A stretch of DNA of 22,974 nucleotides, taken from positions 1 to 22,974 of the forward strand of contig CALDCB010000016.1 in NCBI GenBank assembly GCA_937937585.1, given 5' to 3'. The notes below the pieces were generated by a model. It did not search any database and was not told the DNA's origin. It was given only the letters and a program-made list of their open reading frames with translations. Position 1 is the first letter of the stretch; every line of letters begins with the position of its first letter. The position numbers and the translations under genes were made by a program. Positions 1-6,428 of this stretch are shown here, in pieces. The stretch is from an uncultured Coriobacteriaceae bacterium. GTDB taxonomy: Bacteria; Actinomycetota; Coriobacteriia; Coriobacteriales; Eggerthellaceae.

Positions 1-2
1 TC

Positions 3-170
3 AAGGACGAGATGTTCGACTACTATCTGGCGTTTTTGCTGTCGGGTATTATCGGAATCTATCGCACATGGGCGCTGTCTGACGGCTCGGTTCCTATCGA
101 GCGCGTCTCGGAGGTCGCCAACGACCTGACTCTCAATGGCCTGTCGAGTCTGGAATCTCGCTTGGATTAG
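3..170 (+). CDS. TetR/AcrR-family regulator, C-terminal end (partial)
   Basis: The window opens inside an open frame that gives 55 residues before a TAG at 168-170. The run YYLAFLLSGIIGIYRTWALS followed by a short acidic, amphipathic tail resembles the ligand-binding C-terminal domain of TetR-type regulators of the DhaS/TetR_C_8 kind, where a Tyr/Phe-rich helix is followed by G-x-x-G-x-x-x-x-W. The DNA-binding helix-turn-helix lies outside the window, so neither target nor ligand can be judged. An IS3 transposase remnant begins right after the stop codon. Base composition is less G+C-rich than the cobalamin genes. The family call rests on pattern memory only. Confidence 0.6.
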   Translation, partial: KDEMFDYYLAFLLSGIIGIYRTWALSDGSVPIERVSEVANDLTLNGLSSLESRLD

Positions 171-410
171 GCGCAGGCTCGAGTTCGCGAGGCGCTTGTC
201 GGGGTGCAGCCCGATCGACCAGGCGACGAGCATCCCGCCGAAGCAGTCGATGACCGGGCTCAGGTAGACCTTCTCGCCGCCCGGGAGCCTGAACTCGGTG
301 ATGTCGGTGAGCCACAGCAGGTTGGGCTCGTCGGCGTGGAAATTCCTGTTTACGAGGTTCTCCGGCGCCTTGGAGACCTCGCCGGCGTAGGAGCTATAGC
401 CTGAGGATCC
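171..410 (-). pseudogene. IS3-family transposase (OrfB, integrase core) fragment
   Basis: The minus strand reads open for 80 codons from 410 down to 171 and contains FHADEPNLLWLTDITEF followed by EKVYLSPVIDCFGGMLVAWS. This is the start of the DDE integrase core (rve) of IS3/IS150-type OrfB. The first catalytic Asp (in TDITEF) and the second (in VIDCFGG) are present; the third carboxylate (Glu), the N-terminal part and the C-terminus are missing. An in-frame TAA lies directly upstream at 411-413, and the frame runs into the 3' end of the TetR gene on the other side. It cannot encode a working transposase. It marks the left edge of the corrinoid locus and suggests a past insertion or rearrangement there. 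Confidence 0.88.
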
Positions 411-427
411 TTAAATGAAAGTCCAGT

Positions 428-1744
428 TTATCCTTCCCACTCCAATTGGGAATCCTCCGATGCGCCTTCGCACGCTCGCATGACCTCGATACCGTGCGAG
501 CGTGCGAACTCGACGAGCTCTGCGTTGCGGGCGTTTATGGTGCCGAAGGCGGCGGGGCACACGATAAGGAGCGCGCAGTGGACGAGGAGCTCTTTGGCGC
601 GGGCTATGGTTTTATCCCCGATCGGCTCGAAGGCGCGCTCGGCCACGCATTCCGTCGCCAGGTCGCGCGCGAGCTCGCAGTCGATGTCCCCTTCGTGCAG
701 AACGCCCGCGTAGAACGCCTTGCCCTGCCGAATGAGCTGGCGAAACACAGCCGACCCCGTACCTGCGCCGGCGATGACGAACGTGTGCGCATCGCCGTGT
801 GGGCGCCCAATTTCCACGCTGCCGAAGCGCTCGTTGAAGGTGCCATGTTGAAGGCCGTAGAGCTCGCCAATTGTCTCGCGCGTGAATATGTCCTCGGGTG
901 CGCCGGCGCGGAAGACCCGGCCGTCCTTCACGCAAATCACCTTGTCGGCGCTTTTCTGCGCGAGCTCGAGTTCGTGGATGGACATGATGACAGCCACATT
1001 CCGCGATTTCGCAAGGTGGCGAAGTATTCGCAGCAGGTCGATCTGGTAGCGGATATCGAGATACGACGTGGGCTCGTCGAGCACGAGCACACGCGGATCC
1101 TGCGCGATGGCGCGTGCGAGCATGACGCGCTGGCGTTGCCCGTCGCTTATCTGCATGAAGTCGCGCTCGGCGAGCTCTTCCACATGTGCGGTTTTCATGG
1201 CCTCGTCGACCCGACTATGGTCGTTAGGCGAGAGTGTGCCCATTCGCCCGGTGTAGGGGTGTCTTCCCGCCTCTACGATATCGCGGCAGGTGAGGAGCTC
1301 GGTCCGGGGGCGATCTGTCAGCATAACGGCAAGGTTCCTTGCGAACTCCGCCGTCTTCCATCGGGAAATCTCTCGCCCGTCGAGCTCGACCGCGCCGGCA
1401 AGCGGTGCTAGATGGCGTGTGATGGTTTTCAAGATGGTCGACTTGCCCGAGCCGTTCGGCCCGATGAGCGCCACGACGTCGCCCGCGCGAACCTCCAGAT
1501 CGACGCCTTCGACTACAACCTTCTTGTCGTAGCCCGCCGACAGGTCGCTTATGCGGAAAAGCGGCGCTCCGTCAGCCTGCGTTTCGACCGGGGTTTCGAG
1601 GTTCGACTCCGCTCGGAGGAGGCGTTCCGCGCGCAGTTCCGCACGAGCCGAAAGTGCCTTCTGGTGCTTTCGTGCGAGCTCAGGACTGTCTAAGTATGGA
1701 ATGTTCCCTCCGAGCGTTTTGGGCCGCGGCTCGAATTCCCCCAT
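428..1744 (-). CDS. ABC transporter ATP-binding protein with extra C-terminal domain (corrinoid/iron-complex type)
   Basis: This 438-residue protein is the ATPase of a FecCDE/BtuCD-like importer. Walker A is GPNGSGKST (about 95-103), the signature is ISDGQRQRV (199-207; Asp in place of the usual first Gly), Walker B is RVLVLDEP (218-225), and the switch His is in SIHE (about 257). FecE/BtuD ATPases are usually 250-270 residues. This one has about 60 extra N-terminal residues, charged and helix-prone, and about 120 extra C-terminal residues (321-428). The C-terminal part begins TFVIAGAGTGSAVFRQLI and has alternating beta and alpha segments like a Rossmann-type fold. From memory, similar tails occur on corrinoid-transport ATPases of archaea and clostridia; their function is not established here. 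The ATG follows directly on the permease TAG, so the two are probably translationally coupled. Last gene of the minus-strand operon. Confidence 0.9.
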   Translation of the reverse strand: MGEFEPRPKTLGGNIPYLDSPELARKHQKALSARAELRAERLLRAESNLETPVETQADGAPLFRISDLSAGYDKKVVVEGVDLEVRAGDVVALIGPNGSGKSTILKTITRHLAPLAGAVELDGREISRWKTAEFARNLAVMLTDRPRTELLTCRDIVEAGRHPYTGRMGTLSPNDHSRVDEAMKTAHVEELAERDFMQISDGQRQRVMLARAIAQDPRVLVLDEPTSYLDIRYQIDLLRILRHLAKSRNVAVIMSIHELELAQKSADKVICVKDGRVFRAGAPEDIFTRETIGELYGLQHGTFNERFGSVEIGRPHGDAHTFVIAGAGTGSAVFRQLIRQGKAFYAGVLHEGDIDCELARDLATECVAERAFEPIGDKTIARAKELLVHCALLIVCPAAFGTINARNAELVEFARSHGIEVMRACEGASEDSQLEWEG

Positions 1745-2785
1745 CTACCTCACCCGTTTCTTCAACATGAGCGCGATAACCACCGGCGCGCCGAAGATGG
1801 CGGTGACGGCGCTGATGGAAAGCTCGACGGGAGAGAACAGCGTGCGCGCGATCAAATCGCAGCCCGCGCAAAAGATGGCGCCTCCCAAGAAGCACGCAGG
1901 AATCACGCGGATGGGCTTCGACGTCTTCAGCGCCGACTTCACGAGATGCGGAACCGCGATGCCTACGAACGACACCGGACCAGCGAACGCGGTCACGCAG
2001 GCGGAGAGCATGCTCGCTAGAAGGACGAGCACCACGCGGAAGCGTGCGACGTTCACGCCGACGCTTTTCGCGTAGGCTTCTCCCAGCTGGAAGGCGGAAA
2101 GGGGCTTCGATATCGCGAATACGCATGCGCTCACGGTGATCACCACGACCGCGATGACCGCGACGTCGTCCCAGCTCGAACCCGAGAAGCTACCCAAAGA
2201 CCAGTTGTGCAGGTTCACGATGGACTGGTCGTCGGCGAAGGCGATGAGGAAGTTCGTCGCCGCCGAGCAGATGTATCCCACCATGACGCCCGCCACGATG
2301 AGCATGGCCATGGAACTTATGCGCCGTGCGATGAGGAGCACGAATCCGATGGTGATAAGCGAGCCCAGAAACGCTGCGGCCACCATGGCCGGCGAGGACA
2401 TGGCCTGGTTCGCGCCTAGAAGTACGATCATCGTAAGCGCGACGATGAACTTTGCGCCCGAGGAAACGCCCAAGATGAACGGGTCGGCGATGGGGTTGTT
2501 GAAAAACGTCTGCAGCAGGAACCCGGAGAGCGATAGTGCCCCGCCGAGAAGCACGGCTGAAAGCACGCGCGGCAGGCGAATCTCCCAGATGACCTGGCTT
2601 TCCATGGAATTGGCCGCGCCGCCCGAAAGGATGCCGGGGATGTGGTCTGCGGGTACGAGCACGCTCCCGATGCACAGGTTGGCCCCGACGAGCACGATGA
2701 GGGCAACAGCGAGCAGCGCCGTCACGACGCGACACCGCGCGGCGCGCCCCGATTCGTCGTATGCCATGGAAAGCCGGCTTCTCAT
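1745..2785 (-). CDS. FecCD/BtuC-family ABC transporter permease
   Basis: This is an integral membrane permease of 346 residues, the usual FecCD/BtuC length (about 330-350), with roughly nine or ten hydrophobic segments. Family hallmarks are IRLPRVLSAVLLGGALSLSG, the following NNPIADPFILGVSSGA, and GPVSFVGIAVPHL near the ATPase-contacting loop. It would form the channel for a corrinoid, haem or siderophore-type ligand delivered by the adjacent binding lipoprotein. The start at 2785 lies 4 nt after the stop of the upstream gene. A second ATG six codons in (2767) is also possible, since GAGAAG precedes it. Only one permease gene is present, so a homodimer is expected, as in BtuC2D2. Confidence 0.93.
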   Translation of the reverse strand: MRSRLSMAYDESGRAARCRVVTALLAVALIVLVGANLCIGSVLVPADHIPGILSGGAANSMESQVIWEIRLPRVLSAVLLGGALSLSGFLLQTFFNNPIADPFILGVSSGAKFIVALTMIVLLGANQAMSSPAMVAAAFLGSLITIGFVLLIARRISSMAMLIVAGVMVGYICSAATNFLIAFADDQSIVNLHNWSLGSFSGSSWDDVAVIAVVVITVSACVFAISKPLSAFQLGEAYAKSVGVNVARFRVVLVLLASMLSACVTAFAGPVSFVGIAVPHLVKSALKTSKPIRVIPACFLGGAIFCAGCDLIARTLFSPVELSISAVTAIFGAPVVIALMLKKRVR

Positions 2786-2789
2786 GGCG

Positions 2790-4361
2790 CTAGCCGAGCT
2801 TTCTCAGATAATGGAAGTCACTCGCGTCATCGCCGGTGAACGCCCCGTGCAGCTCGTCGATAATGTCGGCGGTAGAAGTCATCTGCTGGTACATGTCGGC
2901 GCTTGTGATCCAGACGTTGCCGTTCTTCACGGCTTTGAACTGCGACAATAGCGCGTTTTTGCCTACGAAGTCGTTCAAGGTGGCAACCGATTCGTCGATG
3001 GTGCCGTTGTAGACGATGATGTCGGCATCCTTCGCCGTCGCGTAGAAGCGCTCCATTTCGAGCGTTACTGACGAACCTGACGTCGACGCCGTCTGCGCGT
3101 CATCGAGCGCGTAGCTGCCGCCTGCAAGCTCGATCATCTGCGCCACGTAGTCGCCCGCCCGCCGCGTGACGGCGGCCCCGTTCGAGTTAATGTAGAAATA
3201 CGCCACGGTTTTACCTGACGACGCGAGCCCCGACGTTTGCTCGACGCGGGCCTTCTGCTCGTTGAACAGGTGCGCGGCCTCGTCTTCCTTGTCGAACAGG
3301 ACGCCGAAAAGCTTAATCCACTCGACGCGCCCGAGTGCTTCGGGCTCGCTCGACGACTGTTCGGTGAGCACGACGAGCCCGAGCTTCTGCAGCTTTTCCT
3401 TCACATCGGGCGTGTGGTTGATCATGGTGTTCTCGATGGCGAGCGTGCAGCCCGAGGCCGATATTCGCTCGTAGTCGGGCGCGCTGTACTTGCCGCCGTA
3501 GGCGATCGCCCCACTTTCGAGTGCGCTTTTGAAGCCCGCGACCGAGCAATCGTCGGCCTTCGTGCCCGACATGATGATATTGTCGTTCGCATCGAGCGCG
3601 TCGACCAGGCACATCGTCGCCGACGACACGAGGTACACCTTGTCGGCAGGGCGCCTTATGACCGCGATGTCGGAGCTCAACCCATCAGGTACCTTCGCAT
3701 CTTGCGGCACCACGAGGAAACGTTCCCCATTCGAAACGCAGATAAGCCGCAGACCGCCTTCGAACTCGTCGACAGTGAAGTGCTCGGCGTATTCAAGCTG
3801 AAGCGCCCCTGTTGGCTCCCAGCCACAGCCCAAATCGGCGTTGTGGAAGTCGGCTGCGGCGCTTGAAGCCGTTCCCGCAGGGGAGCCGCCGCTTGCTTCG
3901 TCGCCCGATTTCTCCTTCATGGTGGATGAGTCGAAGTGGATCGTGTAGTCGATGGTGTGCGGCGTCGACATGGCGACGGTCTCGGCCGACACGGCGATGT
4001 CCTCGTCGAGCGTGACGGGTATCTCGAACGTGGAGTTGCCGCCGTCGTTTACGGGCGCGTAGTCCACGCCGTCGACGGTCATCTTGTCGTAGTTCGAACT
4101 CGACCAGGTGATGGTCGCGGTGTAGGTGTCGCCATCCTTCACAATTGTGGTGGGTGAGGCGATGCTTGCGCGCCCTGACCCGCCGGAAAGCGAGACATTC
4201 ACAGTGTATTCCTGAGAGCCCGCCGTGCCACCGGTCGTGTTCGGGCTCGCACTGCACCCCGCGAAGGAAAGCGCGAGCAGGGCGACGAGAATGCAGACGA
4301 TCGCGCGCGCCGCGATGCTGCGGCGCTTCCTGTTTTCCCCCTTGGGAAGAATCGACCGCAT
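2790..4361 (-). CDS. ABC transporter substrate-binding lipoprotein with extra N-terminal domain
   Basis: This 523-residue lipoprotein has a basic N-terminus, a hydrophobic segment and a lipobox LSFAGC (Cys36). Residues about 51-147 form an added domain of beta-strand-like repeats (EYTVNVSLSGGSG, TATITWSSSNYDKM, STFEIPVTLDED, TIDYTIHFDS). From about residue 175 onward is a class III periplasmic-binding (FecB/BtuF-like) domain; the stretch TMINHTPDVKEKLQKLGL and the later RVEWIKLFGVLFDKEDEA are typical of the iron-complex/cobalamin-binding family. FecB-like proteins are usually 300-380 residues, so the N-terminal domain explains the length. The gene begins 4 nt after the small lipoprotein gene. 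Role: captures the ligand outside the cell and presents it to the permease. The ligand is not determined by sequence; the riboswitch suggests a corrinoid or precursor. Confidence 0.88.
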   Translation of the reverse strand: MRSILPKGENRKRRSIAARAIVCILVALLALSFAGCSASPNTTGGTAGSQEYTVNVSLSGGSGRASIASPTTIVKDGDTYTATITWSSSNYDKMTVDGVDYAPVNDGGNSTFEIPVTLDEDIAVSAETVAMSTPHTIDYTIHFDSSTMKEKSGDEASGGSPAGTASSAAADFHNADLGCGWEPTGALQLEYAEHFTVDEFEGGLRLICVSNGERFLVVPQDAKVPDGLSSDIAVIRRPADKVYLVSSATMCLVDALDANDNIIMSGTKADDCSVAGFKSALESGAIAYGGKYSAPDYERISASGCTLAIENTMINHTPDVKEKLQKLGLVVLTEQSSSEPEALGRVEWIKLFGVLFDKEDEAAHLFNEQKARVEQTSGLASSGKTVAYFYINSNGAAVTRRAGDYVAQMIELAGGSYALDDAQTASTSGSSVTLEMERFYATAKDADIIVYNGTIDESVATLNDFVGKNALLSQFKAVKNGNVWITSADMYQQMTSTADIIDELHGAFTGDDASDFHYLRKLG

Positions 4362-4365
4362 GGCG

Positions 4366-4899
4366 TTACTTCAGTGCGTCGGCGCGCAGATCGACGCCGG
4401 CGGATTCGAACACAAGCGTGCGGTCGTACCACTGCTCTTTTCTAATACTCCACGCGGCACAGGCGGTGTCCTCGTCGAGCGCATCAACGGGCACGTCGTA
4501 GGTGTACTTGCCTTCCGCGTTTTCCACATAGGGGATGAAGTCGGCCTCGCTCGCGGCGGCAGCCTCGTCGCCCGTGCCCATGAAGAGCTTGCCGTAGCCC
4601 GTGCCGGAAAGCGTCATCACGCAGTGCATGGAGCCGTTTTCCACGATGAGCTGGGCGTCCACAATCCTGAACATGTTCGAGCTGGAATCGACGGTGATCG
4701 GATAGGTGCCGTCGGCCACCTTGTCGGCGGTAATGGGGGCAGCGCTTGCGCCCTCGGGCGCATCGGCCGCCTGTTCGGTCTTTTCCTGGGAATCGGCATC
4801 GCTTGCCTTTGCGCTGTCGATTGAATTTCCGCCGCAGCCGGCGAGCGAGAACGCGAAAAGCGCCGCCGACAGGGCGAAGACGAGGGTTTTCTTCAACAT
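4366..4899 (-). CDS. small lipoprotein, possible ligand-binding beta-sandwich domain
   Basis: The product has 177 residues with a clear lipoprotein signal (MLKKTLVFALSAALFAFSLAGC, Cys22 of the lipobox). A flexible Asp/Glu/Ala/Ser-rich spacer (about 25-60) is followed by one domain (63-168). I start it at 4899 because AAAGGA lies 7-12 nt upstream; the longer open frame to 4998 runs through the upstream hairpin and has no such site. The domain resembles the N-terminal domain of the neighbouring binding protein: IV-x-NG or IV-x-DG strands, a GYGK or NYDK turn, PV-x(2)-LDED, and an ending of Asp-x-Thr-hydrophobic-x-Phe-[Glu/Asp]-Ser. It has the feel of NEAT-like tetrapyrrole-binding modules, but no diagnostic motif is certain. 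Likely an accessory surface receptor that feeds the ABC importer. Confidence 0.72.
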   Translation of the reverse strand: MLKKTLVFALSAALFAFSLAGCGGNSIDSAKASDADSQEKTEQAADAPEGASAAPITADKVADGTYPITVDSSSNMFRIVDAQLIVENGSMHCVMTLSGTGYGKLFMGTGDEAAAASEADFIPYVENAEGKYTYDVPVDALDEDTACAAWSIRKEQWYDRTLVFESAGVDLRADALK

Positions 4900-4961
4900 G
4901 GAGGGGTTCCTTTCAATCGCTTCGACCGCCCGCGCCGTGCGGTGGGCGGGCGGGATGCGAA

Positions 4962-5008
4962 TGCAACGGGCATGCGTCGTCGTCGGGGAAAGGCGCATGC
5001 CCGTTGCA
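4962..5008 (-). other. Perfect 15-bp stem-loop between cbiK and the lipoprotein gene
   Basis: TGCAACGGGCATGCG (4962-4976) is exactly complementary to CGCATGCCCGTTGCA (4994-5008), with a 17-nt loop. It sits in the 144-nt gap between the chelatase stop (5044) and the lipoprotein start (4899), the only real gap in the minus-strand operon. There is no U-run after the stem in either direction, so it is not a textbook intrinsic terminator. It may be a partial terminator, an RNase stop or an mRNA stabiliser that sets different levels for cbiK and the transport genes. Confidence 0.75.
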
Positions 5009-5043
5009 CGGGGACGCGACCGGCGCTCCCGTGCGCGGCGGGT

Positions 5044-5970
5044 TTACAGCTTGGCGATGGCGTCGTCCACGTGCGAGACGTAGATGTCGTCGACCGCGAC
5101 GTTCTGTCCCAGACCCTGGAGCAGGCACGTCACTTCGAAGCCGGCGGCCACGAACTTCGCAGCCCAGCTGTCGGGGTCGGTCTCGTCTGCCATGTCGTTG
5201 TTCGCGTGGTCGCCCGCGACCACCATGAACGGCGCGAGCACGGCCTTCTTGTAGCCTGCGGCGCTCGCGGCGGCGATAACATCCTCGCAGGTCGGTTCAG
5301 CCTCGACGGTGCCGACGAAGAACTGCGTCAAGCCCTCGTTCTTGAACACTTCCTGCATCTTGGCATAGTCGGCGTTGGAATCGGCTTCGGTGCCGTGGCC
5401 CATGAGGCACAGCGCCGTCTTGCCGTCGTCGAAGGACGCCATGTTCTCCTTAATGGCTGCGGCCACCTTCTTGTAGTCATCGTCGGAGGTGAGCAGCGGG
5501 TCGCCGAGCGAGATTTTGTCGAACTTGTCGGCGTACTTGTCGAGCTCGTCTTTCACGTCGGTGTATTCCAGGCCACCCATGAGATGCGTCGGCTGCACGA
5601 CGATTTCCTTCACGCCGTCTTCCACGCAGCGGTCGAGCGCCTCGGTCATGTTGTCGATCGTGATGCCGTCGCGCTTCTTCAGCTTGTCGATGATGATCTG
5701 CGCGGTGAAGGCGCGGCGGATGTCGTAGTCCTGCCAGTACTTCTCGCGGATAGCGTCTTCGATGGCGCCGATGGTGATGTGGCGCGAGTCGTTGTAGCTC
5801 GTGCCGAAGCTCGTGACGAGGATGACCGGCTTCACGGCCTTCTCCTTTTCACTCGATTTCTCGGAACTCGCGGAGGTGTTGGAGCAGCCCGCGAGCGCGA
5901 CTCCGGCGAGCGCGACGGCTCCGGTTGCTGCTGCGCCCATGAAGCAGCGGCGTGACATCTGGTCGGACAT
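5044..5970 (-). CDS. cbiK: Sirohydrochlorin cobaltochelatase-like protein CbiK, Tat-exported lipoprotein form
   Basis: The product has 308 residues. The chelatase fold of the anaerobic CbiK family is clear: KPVILVTSFGTSYNDSR opens the domain at about 47, and metal-site residues align with the Salmonella CbiK triad (His145, Glu175, His207) at His192 (LMGHGTEAD), Glu223 (FVGTVEAEP) and His255 (VVAGDHANND); the spacings of 31 and 63 are close to the known 30 and 62. The N-terminus is MSDQMSRRCFMG, a twin-arginine motif, followed by a hydrophobic run and the lipobox ALAGC (Cys29). It should therefore be exported folded and lipid-anchored, like the periplasmic CbiK form known from Desulfovibrio. 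The start at 5970 is set by AGGAAAGGA just upstream. First gene after the riboswitch. Role could be cobalt insertion, removal, or tetrapyrrole binding outside the membrane. Confidence 0.93.
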   Translation of the reverse strand: MSDQMSRRCFMGAAATGAVALAGVALAGCSNTSASSEKSSEKEKAVKPVILVTSFGTSYNDSRHITIGAIEDAIREKYWQDYDIRRAFTAQIIIDKLKKRDGITIDNMTEALDRCVEDGVKEIVVQPTHLMGGLEYTDVKDELDKYADKFDKISLGDPLLTSDDDYKKVAAAIKENMASFDDGKTALCLMGHGTEADSNADYAKMQEVFKNEGLTQFFVGTVEAEPTCEDVIAAASAAGYKKAVLAPFMVVAGDHANNDMADETDPDSWAAKFVAAGFEVTCLLQGLGQNVAVDDIYVSHVDDAIAKL

Positions 5971-6084
5971 GGTTTTTCCTTTCCTCGGTTTGCCGGTCCC
6001 CCGGCGACAGTTGCTTGTCGGCACAAGCGAAAGAAAAGCGCACCCCTCGGGGTTCACAAGGAGCTAACGCCACGGCGATGCCGT
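5971..6084 (-). promoter_or_regulatory. Structured leader between riboswitch and cbiK, with ribosome binding site
   Basis: Between the riboswitch core and the cbiK ATG the minus-strand RNA can form several short hairpins: CACGGC-ATC-GCCGTG (6071-6085), a CCC/GGG hairpin (6043-6052) followed by GCGCUUUUCUUUC, GCUUGU-GCCG-ACAAGC (6013-6028) and GCCGG-GGGA-CCGGC (5992-6005). The ribosome binding site GAGGAAAGGA follows immediately. The second hairpin with its U-rich tail is a weak terminator candidate. The 3' strand of riboswitch stem P1 (CCUUUUCCUC) is almost fully complementary to GAGGAAAGG of the ribosome binding site. Control could therefore be by termination, by access to the start site, or both. 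Confidence 0.5.
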
Positions 6085-6235
6085 GAGGAAAAGGCGAAGC
6101 AGTCTGGCTTGGGGCGCGAGGCGGTTCGCCCGCGCGTCCTATACAGTAATGTCCCTTGCCCAGGATTCCCACCTGGTTCCCTCCGCAAGCCAGCGCGGGC
6201 TGTGCGGGCGCCGCGCCGGTCATTTCCTTTTATCC
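6085..6235 (-). ncRNA. Cobalamin riboswitch in the leader of the cbiK-transport operon
   Basis: The minus-strand RNA carries the conserved order of the cobalamin aptamer: a closing stem P1 (AAAAGG at 6231-6226 pairing with CCUUUU at 6094-6089), GGAGGGAACCAGGUGGGAAU with stem CCAGG/CCUGG (6176-6172 with 6164-6160), outer stem CUUGC/GCAAG (6189-6185 with 6159-6155), then ACUGUA (6147-6142) and AAGCCAG (6110-6104). These match the GGGAA...GGUG..A.UCC...ACUGUA...AAGCCA core of the B12 element. The usual GCCCCCGCAACUGUA is here GGGACAUUACUGUA, so the segment before ACUGUA is atypical. It lies about 30 nt after the predicted transcript start. In this family, cobalamin binding normally turns expression down. 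Confidence 0.85.
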
Positions 6236-6268
6236 GATTGTCATATGCTCGTTGCCGAAACTTTTACT

Positions 6269-6297
6269 ATGATAGTGGGCACTTGTGAACGTGTCAA
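6269..6297 (-). promoter_or_regulatory. Predicted sigma-70-type promoter for the cbiK-transport operon
   Basis: On the minus strand TTGACA (6297-6292) is a perfect -35 box and TATCAT (6274-6269) a one-mismatch -10 box, separated by exactly 17 nt. Transcription would start near 6262, just upstream of the riboswitch. This is the best promoter-like sequence seen in the window. The position directly ahead of the B12 aptamer supports it. Confidence 0.82.
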
Positions 6298-6428
6298 AGC
6301 CAGGGCGGGCGGCATTGCGCCTCCTGCCTGCGTATTTGCGCCGATTGCCGCCGCAGGCGCCGTGTTTTGCCCGCTGCGCGAATGGCGGCGTAAACGGTTG
6401 CGATGAGAAACGGGAAGGGAAGGCTCGG
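6298..6428 (+). promoter_or_regulatory. Leader of the cob operon; promoter not resolved
   Basis: This is the stretch ahead of cbiF on the plus strand. I find no cobalamin aptamer here. A weak match, TTGCCC, 18 nt, TAAACG (about 6368-6397), is the only promoter-like pair. TATGAT at 6268-6273 overlaps the minus-strand -10 box and could serve plus-strand transcription, but it has no -35 at proper spacing. The only good translation signal is GAAGGGAAGG just before the cbiF ATG. Start and control of the biosynthetic operon are therefore open. Confidence 0.3.

Noticed and set aside
133..315. 60-codon minus-strand frame over the left transposase remnant
   Set aside because: The IS3 match is in a different minus-strand frame; this one is Arg-rich and without motifs.
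411..455. Terminator for the transport operon at the end of the ATPase gene
   Set aside because: A TTCCCA/TGGGAA pairing exists inside the last codons, but the stem is only 6 bp with no U-run, so I see no convincing terminator.
446..1411. 321-codon plus-strand frame opposite the ABC ATPase
   Set aside because: The minus strand has Walker A, signature and Walker B motifs; the plus frame has no family features and starts without a ribosome site.
4900..4998. Longer N-terminus of the small lipoprotein from 4998
   Set aside because: It would put 33 non-signal-like residues ahead of a clean lipoprotein signal peptide and begin inside the hairpin; the ATG at 4899 has a good SD.
6252..6273. Divergent plus-strand promoter using TATGAT at 6268-6273
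   Set aside because: The only near -35 candidates are at wrong spacing (TTGCCG with 10 nt, TTGTCA with 24 nt), so it is not called as a feature.
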